This document shows positions 44,735 through 53,403 of a DNA stretch of 64,000 nucleotides, piece after piece. The DNA lies in contig CAZCCV010000009.1 of assembly GCA_964497515.1 (NCBI GenBank), positions 1 to 64,000 on the forward strand, given 5' to 3'. A model generated the notes under the pieces. That model was not told the origin of the DNA. It did no database searches and saw only the letters and a list, made by a program, of their open reading frames with translations. Origin of the DNA: CAZCCV01 sp964497515. GTDB lineage: Bacteria > Armatimonadota > UBA5829 > DTLH01. Positions within the stretch are counted from its first letter, which is position 1. Every line of letters starts with the position of its first letter. The position numbers and the translations under genes are program-made.

Positions 44735-44772
44735 CGGTGTGGGTTAATGGTAAGACCCGCACCGTTTTTTTT
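44735..44772 (+). terminator. Intrinsic terminator of the efflux operon
   Basis: CGGTGTGGGTT pairs with GACCCGCACCG (with G-T wobbles) and is followed by eight T residues. Confidence 0.9.
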
Positions 44773-44851
44773 GTACCCCTAATACTAGTCCACGGATCGA
44801 TTTCTTCGCACTTGGCGAAAGACAGCATCGTCGAGAATCCGGGATTCTGCT

Positions 44852-44881
44852 TTGACTTCTGCCTTGTTTCTCCCGTAAAAT
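44852..44881 (+). promoter_or_regulatory. Promoter for the dapA-like gene
   Basis: TTGACT (44852-44857), an 18-base spacer and TAAAAT (44876-44881). A 15-base dyad, AGAATCC/GGATTCT, lies just upstream (about 44834-44848). Confidence 0.65.
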
Positions 44882-44912
44882 GTAGTCCGAGAATCGAAGT
44901 GCGGAGGAAAAA

Positions 44913-45959
44913 ATGAAGTTCGAAGGCACATTTACAGCGATAGTGACCCCTATGCTCCCTGATGGGGCGGTTGATTGGGACGGATTCAAAAAGAATGTTG
45001 AGTTCCAGATTGAGCAGGATATCACTGGGATTGTTCCGGCAGGCACGACTGGGGAATCCCCCACTCTTAACTGGGAAGATCACAACGCAGTAGTTGAGCG
45101 AACAATTGAGTTTGCTGCAGGCAGATGTCCGATTATTGCTGGGGCAGGCAGCAACTCCACCGATGAAAGCCTGGAAAATGCCACACACGCTGTACGTGCG
45201 GGTGCTGCAGCACTTCTGATGGTCGATTGCTACTACAATGGGCCTTCATCACTCGAAATGAGAGACCATTACTACTCCGCAATAGCCAAAATACTTCCAG
45301 ACGTCCATATTATCCCGTATGTCATACCAGGAAGAACCGGAACTGCCCTTACTGTAGAAGACTTGGCAATACTCTACGCTGCACATTCGAAAATAGCGAC
45401 GGTGAAGGAAGCTACTGGCGACCTCGAGCGAATGAAGCGCACGCGCGAGCTTTGCGGAGATGACTTCTCGATACTCTCTGGCGACGATGATCTGACGTTT
45501 AAGATGCTCTCCGACCCACAAATAAGGGCAAACGGAGTTATATCGGTTATGTCGAACGTCGCACCAAAGGCTTGCAGTGAGATGGTCAGGCTTGCACTAG
45601 CAGGCGATGTAGCGGGGGCAGAAAGACTCCATAAGGCGCTTGCGCCGCTGTTCGGCATAGTGACGGTGAAGGTCGAAAACGAGCGCACACTGCCAAACGG
45701 GGAAACCGTAACACTAACCGACAGGTATCGCAACCCTTCGGCGATCAAAACACTGATGGACGGGCTTGGAATGCCGTCCGGTCCGTGCCGCCCGCCGCTT
45801 GGAAAGATGACTCAGGCAGGTATTGATGTAGTCCGCCAGGCTGCAAAACAAGTCTGGACCAACAACCCGGAGATTCTGTCGCCGATTGCAGACTTCTACG
45901 GTGTAGACGTCCAGGCCAGACTAAACGATGATGCACTCTGGCATTCACTCTCGGAATAG
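44913..45959 (+). CDS. dapA: DapA/NAL-family aldolase (4-hydroxy-tetrahydrodipicolinate synthase-like)
   Basis: A 348-residue class I aldolase. The GTTGES motif, the Tyr in IPYVIPGRTG and the Schiff-base Lys in ATVKEATGD are present. DapA of the lysine pathway is usually about 290 residues; this one has a C-terminal extension of about 50 residues after the barrel, and no other lysine gene is nearby. It could therefore be another DapA-family aldolase acting on a sugar acid. GGAGG precedes the ATG by six bases. Confidence 0.8.
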   Translation: MKFEGTFTAIVTPMLPDGAVDWDGFKKNVEFQIEQDITGIVPAGTTGESPTLNWEDHNAVVERTIEFAAGRCPIIAGAGSNSTDESLENATHAVRAGAAALLMVDCYYNGPSSLEMRDHYYSAIAKILPDVHIIPYVIPGRTGTALTVEDLAILYAAHSKIATVKEATGDLERMKRTRELCGDDFSILSGDDDLTFKMLSDPQIRANGVISVMSNVAPKACSEMVRLALAGDVAGAERLHKALAPLFGIVTVKVENERTLPNGETVTLTDRYRNPSAIKTLMDGLGMPSGPCRPPLGKMTQAGIDVVRQAAKQVWTNNPEILSPIADFYGVDVQARLNDDALWHSLSE

Positions 45960-45994
45960 AAGCCGGCATCGAACTCTGTTAACTCTTGTTTGGA

Positions 45995-46041
45995 AAGCAT
46001 TTGCTCGCTCCGAAGGCCGAAAACCGGGCGAGCAAATGCTT
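45995..46041. terminator. 14-bp hairpin between convergent genes
   Basis: AAGCATTTGCTCGC and GCGAGCAAATGCTT pair around a 19-base loop between dapA and the convergent thioredoxin-fold gene. Confidence 0.75.
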
Positions 46042-46058
46042 CTTACGTTACCTCACCA

Positions 46059-46532
46059 CTACAACCACGTCGAAATACCGCATTCCGGGCACTCCAACTG
46101 AGCGAGTTGGAGCGCTGTGAGTAGCCTCTCTTGATTCGGCAAATGAGCATCGTCGGACGACAAACTCGTCATACGCACTTCACCGAAACGATCAGCTACA
46201 AATACCGCCGGAACCTCGGTTGAGTATAAGCTAAGCACGCTGCCTTCGGGATCGGCGAGCACTGGGAATGGCAGAGAACGGGCGTGGGCAATCTCTCGAA
46301 CTCTGTCGTCTGTCCCCTCCCCTATTGCCAGGATTTCCGCATCTGCGGATTTGTATTCGTCGTATCTGCTCGCAAGCGCGCTTAGAAAGTCGTTGCACTT
46401 ACTGCAATCTGTTCCGAAGAATACGAGCACAAGGCTCTGCTTACCTTTGTAAGTGTAGATGTCGATAGAACCTCCGGTTACCGATTCAAGCTGGAAGCTT
46501 TTCAGCATATCGCGTTCTTTCAACAGTTCCAT
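46059..46532 (-). CDS. Thioredoxin-fold (redoxin/AhpC-TSA) protein with C-terminal CPEC
   Basis: A 157-residue redoxin. The active-site-like CxxC lies in VFFGTDCSKCNDFLS, followed by the cis-Pro region (TEVPAVFVADRFG). There is no signal peptide, so it is probably cytosolic. It ends in a second CxxC (LECPECGISTWL), which could form a disulfide relay or bind a metal. The ATG at 46532 has GGAG eight bases upstream; a longer frame to 46619 lacks support. It is divergent from the DUF169 gene. Confidence 0.85.
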   Translation of the reverse strand: MELLKERDMLKSFQLESVTGGSIDIYTYKGKQSLVLVFFGTDCSKCNDFLSALASRYDEYKSADAEILAIGEGTDDRVREIAHARSLPFPVLADPEGSVLSLYSTEVPAVFVADRFGEVRMTSLSSDDAHLPNQERLLTALQLAQLECPECGISTWL

Positions 46533-46645
46533 TGCATACTCTCCATATCTCTGTTTTGGTGATCGAGCCTCACAATAGTCTTTACCCTGTTTGCATAGCA
46601 GCGTACTCTGCGGTAACATGAAGTATCTTGTTAGGAGGGCAGCCT

Positions 46646-47371
46646 ATGACACACCAAGAGATGGTCGAGCGATTTATGGATGCGTTGGGACTCGATACCC
46701 AACCAGTAGCAGTATACTACACAGAAGACATACCTGAAGATGCTACACTTGGCGGGTGTGAAGATGAGTATTTCTGCACCATCAAAGGTGTAGAAATGGC
46801 TAAACAAGGCACGACAATTGCCATCGACGGTCTGCACCCTGGATGTATGGGAGCAAGCTTCTCACTTGGCTGGTCGAAAGAGTTCCGCCCGGGATTCGAG
46901 CATTTCCTTTCTCACAATGAATCCGGAGAGGGAGAGCGTTACAAGAAGACCCCGGAGCTTGCAAAAGCCTTTATAGAAAAGCGGAAGTTCGTGCCCGCAA
47001 ACGGGCGATACTGCATTTTTCAACAACTGAGAAGCCTTCCTGAGACGCTGACTCCGGAGGTGGTCATCTTTGCAGCAGACTCTGTAGGAACAAGCGGGCT
47101 GCACTGCCTCGCCAACTATGGCAGAGCTGATGCTGCAGTAATTGCACCATTTACTGCCGGGTGTGGGAGTATCGTGAGCGAACCCCGAGCACAGGCAGCA
47201 GAAGCCGAACCGAAGGCAGTTCTTGGCATGTTTGACCCATCAGCACGACTATTTGCAGACGAACGACACCTTACCTTCTCCGTTCCGTGGTCCATGTCCA
47301 TTGAGATGCTCGAGAATATTCCGGGCAGCTTCCTTGAAATAGAACCCTGGACTAAGGTTCGCAAGTCTTAA
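46646..47371 (+). CDS. DUF169 family protein
   Basis: A 241-residue protein that resembles DUF169 (PF02596), a family of unknown function found in anaerobes and some metal- or cofactor-linked gene sets. Several cysteines are spaced along it (LGGCEDEYFC, HPGCMGAS, YCIFQ, LHCLANYG, FTAGCGS), which suggests metal or cluster binding, but no defined motif stands out. AGGAGGG is placed well before the ATG. Its only close neighbour is the divergent redoxin. Confidence 0.85.
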   Translation: MTHQEMVERFMDALGLDTQPVAVYYTEDIPEDATLGGCEDEYFCTIKGVEMAKQGTTIAIDGLHPGCMGASFSLGWSKEFRPGFEHFLSHNESGEGERYKKTPELAKAFIEKRKFVPANGRYCIFQQLRSLPETLTPEVVIFAADSVGTSGLHCLANYGRADAAVIAPFTAGCGSIVSEPRAQAAEAEPKAVLGMFDPSARLFADERHLTFSVPWSMSIEMLENIPGSFLEIEPWTKVRKS

Positions 47372-47697
47372 GCTGAAGCGCGTGTATTACACGTCGTAAA
47401 CATGCCCTTCTGAAAACAATACTGCCCATTCGCAGACGGCGTCGCGCGATTGTTTGGCGCCGTCTGCTTTCAGGTTCTTCACAAAACTCGACCAGTCGAC
47501 CTTCACCAGGAAACTCTCACGAATCCTTCTGCGCCTCTACATTGCCATCAGCATAGAGTCACTAACAAAGAGTAATGACGCTCATTCTTTGTAGCTGACT
47601 TCGAGTTATACGCGGACGAACGTGTGAACTCATCCGCAGTTCCCAGCAGACTGAGCCTATGGTAACATTATGTATACGTTCGGTTGGAGGATTGTTG
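47372..47697. other. Intergenic region between DUF169 and SIS genes
   Basis: 326 bases. It contains a terminator hairpin (next entry) and a small CGTGTA/TACACG dyad soon after the DUF169 stop. I see no gene and no clear promoter in the remainder. Confidence 0.5.
47432..47470 (+). terminator. Hairpin terminator after the DUF169 gene
   Basis: GCAGACGGCG pairs with CGCCGTCTGC around a 16-base loop, followed by TTT. Confidence 0.7.
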
Positions 47698-48408
47698 GTG
47701 AACAAATTCCAGGAATACCAGACTAAAGCGCTGGCAGTATTGCAGAAGATTGTTGAGACTCAGGGTGAAGCCATCGAAGCTGCGGCAGAATTGGTGGCAC
47801 AGCATATTGCAAACGACGGGATACTATACATCCTGGGAAGCGGGCATTCGCTGATCACAGCTTTGGAGTCATCGGGACGAGCCGGTGGGATGGTGCCGAT
47901 AGATATTATCTTCGACAAGACCTTTGGCAAAATCGAGAGGCTCCCCGGCTACGCTGAATACCTGTTGAAGGACTATCCGGAGATCGAGAATGGCCTCGTG
48001 ATAGTGGTATCCAATTCTGGCCGCAACTCGCTGCCGGTGGAAGTGGCTCTTGAGAGCAAGAAGCGAGGAGCAAAGGTGATCAGTCTCACATCGCTCGCGC
48101 ACACGAAGTCTGTAACGAGCCGTCACCCCAGCGGTAAGAGAGTCTTTGAAATCGCCGATGTAGTAGTAGACAACTGCTGCGAAGTCGGAGATGCAGCAGT
48201 AGAAATCGACGGTCTGCCTGGAAAAGTGGGAGCTACATCGTCGGTGGCTTGCACGTTTATCATCAACTCCATACTTGCACAGGCGACTGAAAACCTTGTA
48301 AGGATGGGCATAACGCCGCCAGTGCTAATCAGTGCAAATCTGGATGGAAGCGATGAGCATAACGACAGGCTGCGCGCACAGTATAGAGGAAGAATCCGCG
48401 GGCTGTGA
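47698..48408 (+). CDS. SIS domain sugar-phosphate isomerase-like protein
   Basis: A 236-residue protein with a SIS fold. Typical segments are ILYILGSGHSLITALES, the phosphate-binding VIVVSNSGRNSLPVEVAL, and SSVACTFIINSILAQ. Such proteins isomerise or sense phosphosugars, for example N-acetylmuramic or glucosamine 6-phosphate derivatives. The start is a GTG with GGAGG seven bases upstream. It lies just before the rpsB promoter and has no sugar-metabolism partner here. Confidence 0.88.
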   Translation: MNKFQEYQTKALAVLQKIVETQGEAIEAAAELVAQHIANDGILYILGSGHSLITALESSGRAGGMVPIDIIFDKTFGKIERLPGYAEYLLKDYPEIENGLVIVVSNSGRNSLPVEVALESKKRGAKVISLTSLAHTKSVTSRHPSGKRVFEIADVVVDNCCEVGDAAVEIDGLPGKVGATSSVACTFIINSILAQATENLVRMGITPPVLISANLDGSDEHNDRLRAQYRGRIRGL

Positions 48409-48430
48409 ATTGTAGCGGTATGCAAAAGCA

Positions 48431-48460
48431 TTGCTCTAGCAATCAGTAATGTGGTAAACT
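48431..48460 (+). promoter_or_regulatory. Promoter of the rpsB-tsf-pyrH-frr operon
   Basis: TTGCTC (48431-48436), an 18-base spacer and TAAACT (48455-48460) with an upstream TG (extended -10). The transcript would have a GC-rich leader of roughly 100 bases before rpsB. S2 is known to repress its own operon in several bacteria, so the leader may be an S2-binding site. Confidence 0.55.
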
Positions 48461-48571
48461 AATAGGGTTTAATATCACGCACCGCATCTGGATCGGTAGT
48501 CGGGGTGCCCTGCTGGGTCGACGCCGGGATGATGGAGCGGGAGGATACAACTACAGGAGGAAAATCGGAAT

Positions 48572-49414
48572 TTGGCATCAATCACAATGAAAGAACTTCT
48601 GGAGGCTGGAGTACACTTCGGCCACCAGACCCGCAGATGGAACCCAAAGATGAAACGGTACATCTACGGGGGACGCAACGGAATCTACATCATCGATCTG
48701 CATCAGACCCTCAAACTCTTTGAGGAGGCTCGCCAGTTCATCCAGGACGTAGCATCGCAGGGGGAAGTTGTCCTGTTTGTTGGAACAAAGAAGCAGGCGC
48801 AGGAAGCGGTTGAGGATGCGGCAAAACGCTGCGGAATGTACTACGTCAACCAGCGCTGGCTTGGAGGAATGCTTACCAACCTGGTGACCATTCGCACGAG
48901 AATAGCTCGACTGAATGAGCTGAAGAAGATGGAGACCGATGGTGTTTTCGAGCAGCTTCCGAAGAAAGAGGCGGCTCTTCTGCGTGAGGAATACAACAAG
49001 CTCGAGAGATTCTTGAGCGGCATAAAGGATATGCCTAAGCTTCCTGGCGCGATTTTTATAGTGGACCTCAAGAAGGAGCGCATAGCCCTTGCAGAGGCCA
49101 GAAAGCTTGAAATCCCGGTGGTAGCTATAGTCGATACGAACTGCGACCCGGATGAGGTTGATTATGTAATCCCCGGCAATGATGACGCCATCCGCGCCAT
49201 CAAGCTGATTTCAAACAAGCTAGCAGATGCAATTCTCGAAGTCCGACAGGTTGAAGCCGAAGGCGAGGACATAGAGATAGACGCTGAGGCTGAAGCCGGT
49301 GCTGAAGTGGAAGCCGAAGCCGAAAAAGAGAAGCCGGAAGTTGAAGTCGAGGCGTTTCAGGAAGAGTCTAGCCCGGAGCCAGAGGCAGCCGAAGAGACTC
49401 CCGCAACTGAATAA
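48572..49414 (+). CDS. rpsB: 30S ribosomal protein S2
   Basis: A 280-residue ribosomal protein. The N-terminus ASITMKELLEAGVHFGHQTRRWNPKMK and the VNQRWLGGMLTN segment are diagnostic. The start is a TTG with AGGAGG eleven bases upstream. The last 55 residues are an acidic Glu/Ala/Val repeat tail not found in short S2 proteins; similar acidic tails occur in some phyla. First gene of a translation operon. Confidence 0.98.
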   Translation: MASITMKELLEAGVHFGHQTRRWNPKMKRYIYGGRNGIYIIDLHQTLKLFEEARQFIQDVASQGEVVLFVGTKKQAQEAVEDAAKRCGMYYVNQRWLGGMLTNLVTIRTRIARLNELKKMETDGVFEQLPKKEAALLREEYNKLERFLSGIKDMPKLPGAIFIVDLKKERIALAEARKLEIPVVAIVDTNCDPDEVDYVIPGNDDAIRAIKLISNKLADAILEVRQVEAEGEDIEIDAEAEAGAEVEAEAEKEKPEVEVEAFQEESSPEPEAAEETPATE

Positions 49415-49529
49415 TCCCGACGGCACTCGCCCGCCGGAGTAATGGAAACAAGAATTACCCAATTGCGCAAGGCGACAACGTCCTGCGCATCACCACATAT
49501 AGCGCGCCACAGGCGCTTTGGAGGCATTA

Positions 49530-50129
49530 ATGGAAATAACAGCCAAGATGGTCAAGGAATTGAGAGACAAGACCGGCGCCGGTATGATGGACTGCAAACA
49601 GGCGCTCGGGGAGACCAAAGGCGATTTTGATAAGGCGGTAAATCTTCTTCGACAGAAGGGCGTAGCAGTAGCAGCAAAAAGAGAGACTCGATGTGCAACC
49701 GAGGGAATCATCGGCAGCTACATCCACACTGGTGGCAAGATCGGCGTTATGGTCGAACTCGGCTGTGAAACAGACTTCGTCGCAAAGACCGATGAGTTCC
49801 AGAACCTTGCGAAAGATATCGCTATGCAGCTTGCCTGGGGGAGCCCGAAGTATCTGACCCGAGAGGATGTCCCAGCCGAAGAGATAGAGCAGGAGCGCCA
49901 GGTTCATCGCCAGTGGGCCATCAAGGAAGGTAAACCCGAAAAGGCAATCGAAAATATTGTAAACGGCAGAATGGAGCGGTTCTATGAGGATACTTGCCTT
50001 ATGGATCAGCCGTTCATCCGAGATGCAGACGTTAAAATCGGCGACCTGGTCAACGAGGTTATGGGCAAGCTGGGCGAGAAAATTGCCATCCAGCGATTCG
50101 TCCGATACCGAGTTGGAGAGCAGGAGTAG
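49530..50129 (+). CDS. tsf: Elongation factor Ts
   Basis: A 199-residue guanine nucleotide exchange factor for EF-Tu. The UBA-like N-terminus has VKELRDKTGAGMMDCKQAL, and the exchange core has HTGGKIGVMVELGCETDFVA. It is of the short class with a single core subdomain, as in cyanobacteria and Thermus. The ATG has GGAGG five bases upstream. Confidence 0.98.
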   Translation: MEITAKMVKELRDKTGAGMMDCKQALGETKGDFDKAVNLLRQKGVAVAAKRETRCATEGIIGSYIHTGGKIGVMVELGCETDFVAKTDEFQNLAKDIAMQLAWGSPKYLTREDVPAEEIEQERQVHRQWAIKEGKPEKAIENIVNGRMERFYEDTCLMDQPFIRDADVKIGDLVNEVMGKLGEKIAIQRFVRYRVGEQE

Positions 50130-50137
50130 ATAGATCC

Positions 50138-50866
50138 ATGAGCGATAGGCCGCGTTTTAGTCGTGTACTCCTGAAACTGTCGGGGCAGGTGTTTGCTGGC
50201 AGCGACAACAGTGGTATCTCATTCGAGACTGTCGCGGCTATCGCACAGGATATCAAGGAGCTTAAAGACGCTGGTATCGATATTGCAGTAGTCGTGGGTG
50301 GTGGAAACATCATCCGCGGCCACTCTGCTGAAGCAGCGGGAATGGATAGAGCGAGCGCTGACTATATGGGAATGCTCGCGACGGTGATCAATTCGCTTGC
50401 ATTGCAAGATGCGCTCGAGAAGCTAGGCATTGAAACCAGAGTACAGACAGCGATTAATATGTCGGAAGTGGCTGAACCGTTCATTCGCAGAAAAGCCCTT
50501 CGACATATGGAGAAGAGCAGAATCGTAATTTTGGCAGCCGGAACCGGAAACCCATTTTTCACTACTGATACAGCAGCAGCGCTTCGGGCGCTCGAAATCA
50601 AGGCGGACGCTGTGCTTAAGGCCACAAATGTAGACGGCGTTTACGACAAAGACCCAAACAAATACCCTGACGCACAGATATACCGCGAGCTAGGCTATCT
50701 CGAAGCTATAAACAAAAACCTGGGAGTTATGGATCTTACAGCGTTTGCACTCTGCAAAGCGCACAACATCCCGATTGTCGTGTTCAACATCACCGAACGG
50801 GGCAATATAAGGCGTGCCGCGTCGAGTGATTCAATAGGAACGATTGTTGGAGGTAAAATCGAGTGA
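50138..50866 (+). CDS. pyrH: UMP kinase
   Basis: A 242-residue amino-acid-kinase-fold enzyme that phosphorylates UMP to UDP. Conserved parts are RVLLKLSGQVFAG, AVVVGGGNIIRG, AAGTGNPFFTTDTAA and DGVYDKDPNK. Eight bases after tsf; the stop overlaps the frr start. Confidence 0.98.
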   Translation: MSDRPRFSRVLLKLSGQVFAGSDNSGISFETVAAIAQDIKELKDAGIDIAVVVGGGNIIRGHSAEAAGMDRASADYMGMLATVINSLALQDALEKLGIETRVQTAINMSEVAEPFIRRKALRHMEKSRIVILAAGTGNPFFTTDTAAALRALEIKADAVLKATNVDGVYDKDPNKYPDAQIYRELGYLEAINKNLGVMDLTAFALCKAHNIPIVVFNITERGNIRRAASSDSIGTIVGGKIE

Positions 50867-51420
50867 TACCTGAGATAATCAAGGACACCGAGCATAGAAT
50901 GACCAGGACTGTGGAAGCCGCTCAACACGATTTCTCGACGATCCGTACAGGGCGAGCAAATCCACTGATTCTCGAAGGAGTACAGGTAGATTGCTACGGC
51001 AGCAAGATGCCTATCAATCAACTGGCGACTATCTCCGCACCGGAGCCGAGACTACTTGTAATCGCCCCTTGGGACAAGAGCACCATACCCGCCATCGAAA
51101 AAGCCATCACCAACTCAGACGTCGGAATGACGCCGCAGAACGATGGCAATGTGGTGAGATTGAACGTGCCTTACCTTACCGAAGAGCGGCGCAAAGAGAT
51201 GATCAAAATGCTACACAAGAAGGCCGAAGAGCACAAGGTAGCAGTTCGAAATGTCCGCAGAGACGCAAATGAGCAGCTAAAGGATCTTGAAAAGAAACAC
51301 GAGATCTCTGAAGACAACAACAAACGAGGCCAGGAACAGGTACAAAAACTGACCGACAAGTACATCGAGCAGATCGACAAGCTTTCTCAGACAAAGGAAG
51401 CTGAATTGATGGAAGTCTAA
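50863..51420 (+). CDS. frr: Ribosome recycling factor
   Basis: A 185-residue tRNA-mimic that splits post-termination ribosomes with EF-G. DFSTIRTGRANPLILEGV and the C-terminal long helix (DANEQLKDLEKKHEISEDNNKRGQEQVQKLTDKYI, in outline) are typical. Starts at a GTG overlapping the pyrH stop. A terminator-like hairpin follows. Confidence 0.98.
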   Translation: MIPEIIKDTEHRMTRTVEAAQHDFSTIRTGRANPLILEGVQVDCYGSKMPINQLATISAPEPRLLVIAPWDKSTIPAIEKAITNSDVGMTPQNDGNVVRLNVPYLTEERRKEMIKMLHKKAEEHKVAVRNVRRDANEQLKDLEKKHEISEDNNKRGQEQVQKLTDKYIEQIDKLSQTKEAELMEV

Positions 51421-51444
51421 GAATCAACCATTTGTTGGTTAGCG

Positions 51445-51484
51445 GCCGTCAGTCGGAATTAAACAGTCTGACTGGCGGCTTTTC
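51445..51484 (+). terminator. Terminator or attenuator between frr and uppS
   Basis: GCCGTCAGTC pairs with GACTGGCGGC (one G-T wobble) around a 15-base loop and is followed by TTTTCT. It lies inside an otherwise continuous gene row, so it may only partly stop transcription. Confidence 0.75.
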
Positions 51485-51502
51485 TAATAAGAGGATCGCT
51501 AA

Positions 51503-52231
51503 GTGAGCAATCAGTCTGAAACAAAGTGCGCGCCAAAACACGTAGCAGTAATAATGGATGGCAATGGACGTTGGGCAACCAGACGCGGGCTGGAACGCAT
51601 TGAAGGGCATTTCCAGGGATACCGGGCGTTGAAGCGATTCGTGGAATTCGCACCCGATTTCGGAATAGAAATCGTTACCGCGTACGGATTTTCAACGGAA
51701 AACTGGCACCGCCCCAAAGAAGAGACAGACGCGCTGATGCAACTAATTGCGGAAGCTGCCCATCGTGAAGCTGAAAGCCTGCACGAGCAAGGCGTAAAAA
51801 TGATAATAAGTGGGCGACTGTCGGAACTCCCTGAGCATACCAGAATCGCGCTCTCTCACGATATGGAGCTCACAAAGGACAATACGAAACTCACTCTAAA
51901 CCTCGCTATAAACTACGGTGGGCGGGCTGAAATAGCCGACGCTGCTAAGGCGATTGCGCGACGAGTCGAAAATGGAGAGATCGACCCTGAATCGGTGGAT
52001 GAGGAGCTTTTCGCAGCGCATCTCTATGCCCCTGGGCTCCCCGACCCCGACCTGCTGATACGCACTGCAAACGAGATGAGAATAAGCAATTTTCTGCTGT
52101 GGGAGATCGCCTACAGCGAGATATACGTTACAGAAAAGCTATGGCCCGACTTTGACAGTGATGAATTGGCCAAAGCGATCGAGGTTTATCAGGGTAGAAC
52201 GCGGAAGTTCGGAACGGTAGTTGAACAATGA
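51503..52231 (+). CDS. uppS: Undecaprenyl diphosphate synthase (isoprenyl transferase)
   Basis: A 242-residue cis-prenyltransferase that makes the C55 carrier lipid for peptidoglycan. The catalytic VIMDGNGRWATRRG and the C-terminal DLLIRTANEMRISNFLLW are intact. GTG start with GAGG eight bases upstream. It overlaps dxr by four bases, linking carrier-lipid synthesis with its precursor pathway. Confidence 0.98.
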   Translation: MSNQSETKCAPKHVAVIMDGNGRWATRRGLERIEGHFQGYRALKRFVEFAPDFGIEIVTAYGFSTENWHRPKEETDALMQLIAEAAHREAESLHEQGVKMIISGRLSELPEHTRIALSHDMELTKDNTKLTLNLAINYGGRAEIADAAKAIARRVENGEIDPESVDEELFAAHLYAPGLPDPDLLIRTANEMRISNFLLWEIAYSEIYVTEKLWPDFDSDELAKAIEVYQGRTRKFGTVVEQ

Positions 52232-53403
52232 AGAAGCGAATATCTGTGCTGGGATCAACTGGATCGATCGGAACGCAGGTGCTGGATGTAGCCGAACGAT
52301 TGCCCGAAAGCATTGAAATAACAGCACTCGCAGCGCACTCAAATGTTAAACTGTTGGCAGAGCAGGCGCTGAAGTTTCAGCCAAAACTGGTAACAATTGG
52401 TAAGACAGAGCTTGAGAAGGAACTGAAGGAACTGCTGGCAGGCACTGATACCGAGGTAACATCCGGAGACGAAGGCTGGCTAAGAGCAGCGACAGAGCAG
52501 GATGCCGACCAAGTTGTCGTTTCGGTGGCGGGGACTCCAGGACTTCTTCCGACACTGGCAGCGATCGACGCAGGCAAAGAGATAGCACTTGCCAGCAAAG
52601 AGGTGCTAGTCTGTGCTGGCGAAATTGTGAGTGCGCGAGCTGCTGAGAAGGGTGTAAATATCCTTCCCATCGACAGCGAACATTCCGCAATATTCCAATG
52701 TCTGAATGGCGAAAATGCCAAATCGATAGAGAAGCTATACCTTACCGCCTCAGGCGGCCCATTTCGCAATGTATCAAGCGAGGAAATGGCAAAAGTTACA
52801 CCTGCGCGCGCCCTTGACCACCCTACGTGGCGAATGGGTCGAAAGGTTACGATAGACTCGGCAACACTGATGAACAAGGGTCTGGAAATAATCGAGGCGC
52901 GATGGTTGTTTGGCGTTGAAGCAAACGATATTGAGGTGGTCGTCCATCCTAAGAGCATCGTGCACTCTATGGTAATGTTTAGAGACGGCTCAGTAATCGC
53001 ACAACTCGGATTGCCAGATATGAGGCTACCGATTCAATATGCTCTTCTTTATCCTGAAAGGTATGACTCACGACTGCCGCGGGTAGATATTCTAGAGGTA
53101 GGTTCGCTTGAGTTCTTTCCACCGGACTATACGAAGTTTCCGGCGCTCGAATTGGCTCGGGCAGCCGTAAATGCTGGCGGAACGATGCCTGCCGTTATGA
53201 ATGCGGCTGATGAGGTCGCAGTAGGATTATTTTTGACCGGAAAAACCGGTTTTCTTGACATAGCAAAGCTGGTAGAACGCACAATGCAGTCCCATAACCC
53301 AGTGCAGCAACCTTCGCTGGAAGATATTCTGGCGGCAGACGCTTGGGCAAGGGAGACTACGCGAAGCTTTGTTGGAGGAACGGATAATGGCTCATATATT
53401 TAA
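52228..53403 (+). CDS. dxr: 1-deoxy-D-xylulose 5-phosphate reductoisomerase
   Basis: A 391-residue NADPH enzyme of the MEP isoprenoid pathway. ISVLGSTGSIGTQVLDV binds NADPH; ALASKEVLVCAG and IDSEHSAIFQCL form the metal and substrate site. Coupled to uppS at its start and overlapping rseP at its end. cdsA, often found between uppS and dxr, is absent. Confidence 0.98.
   Translation: MKKRISVLGSTGSIGTQVLDVAERLPESIEITALAAHSNVKLLAEQALKFQPKLVTIGKTELEKELKELLAGTDTEVTSGDEGWLRAATEQDADQVVVSVAGTPGLLPTLAAIDAGKEIALASKEVLVCAGEIVSARAAEKGVNILPIDSEHSAIFQCLNGENAKSIEKLYLTASGGPFRNVSSEEMAKVTPARALDHPTWRMGRKVTIDSATLMNKGLEIIEARWLFGVEANDIEVVVHPKSIVHSMVMFRDGSVIAQLGLPDMRLPIQYALLYPERYDSRLPRVDILEVGSLEFFPPDYTKFPALELARAAVNAGGTMPAVMNAADEVAVGLFLTGKTGFLDIAKLVERTMQSHNPVQQPSLEDILAADAWARETTRSFVGGTDNGSYI

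Noticed and set aside
44735..44772. tRNA-like GC-rich fold after the RND gene
   Set aside because: It is too short for a tRNA, lacks the T-loop GTTCRA, and ends in eight T residues, so it is a terminator.
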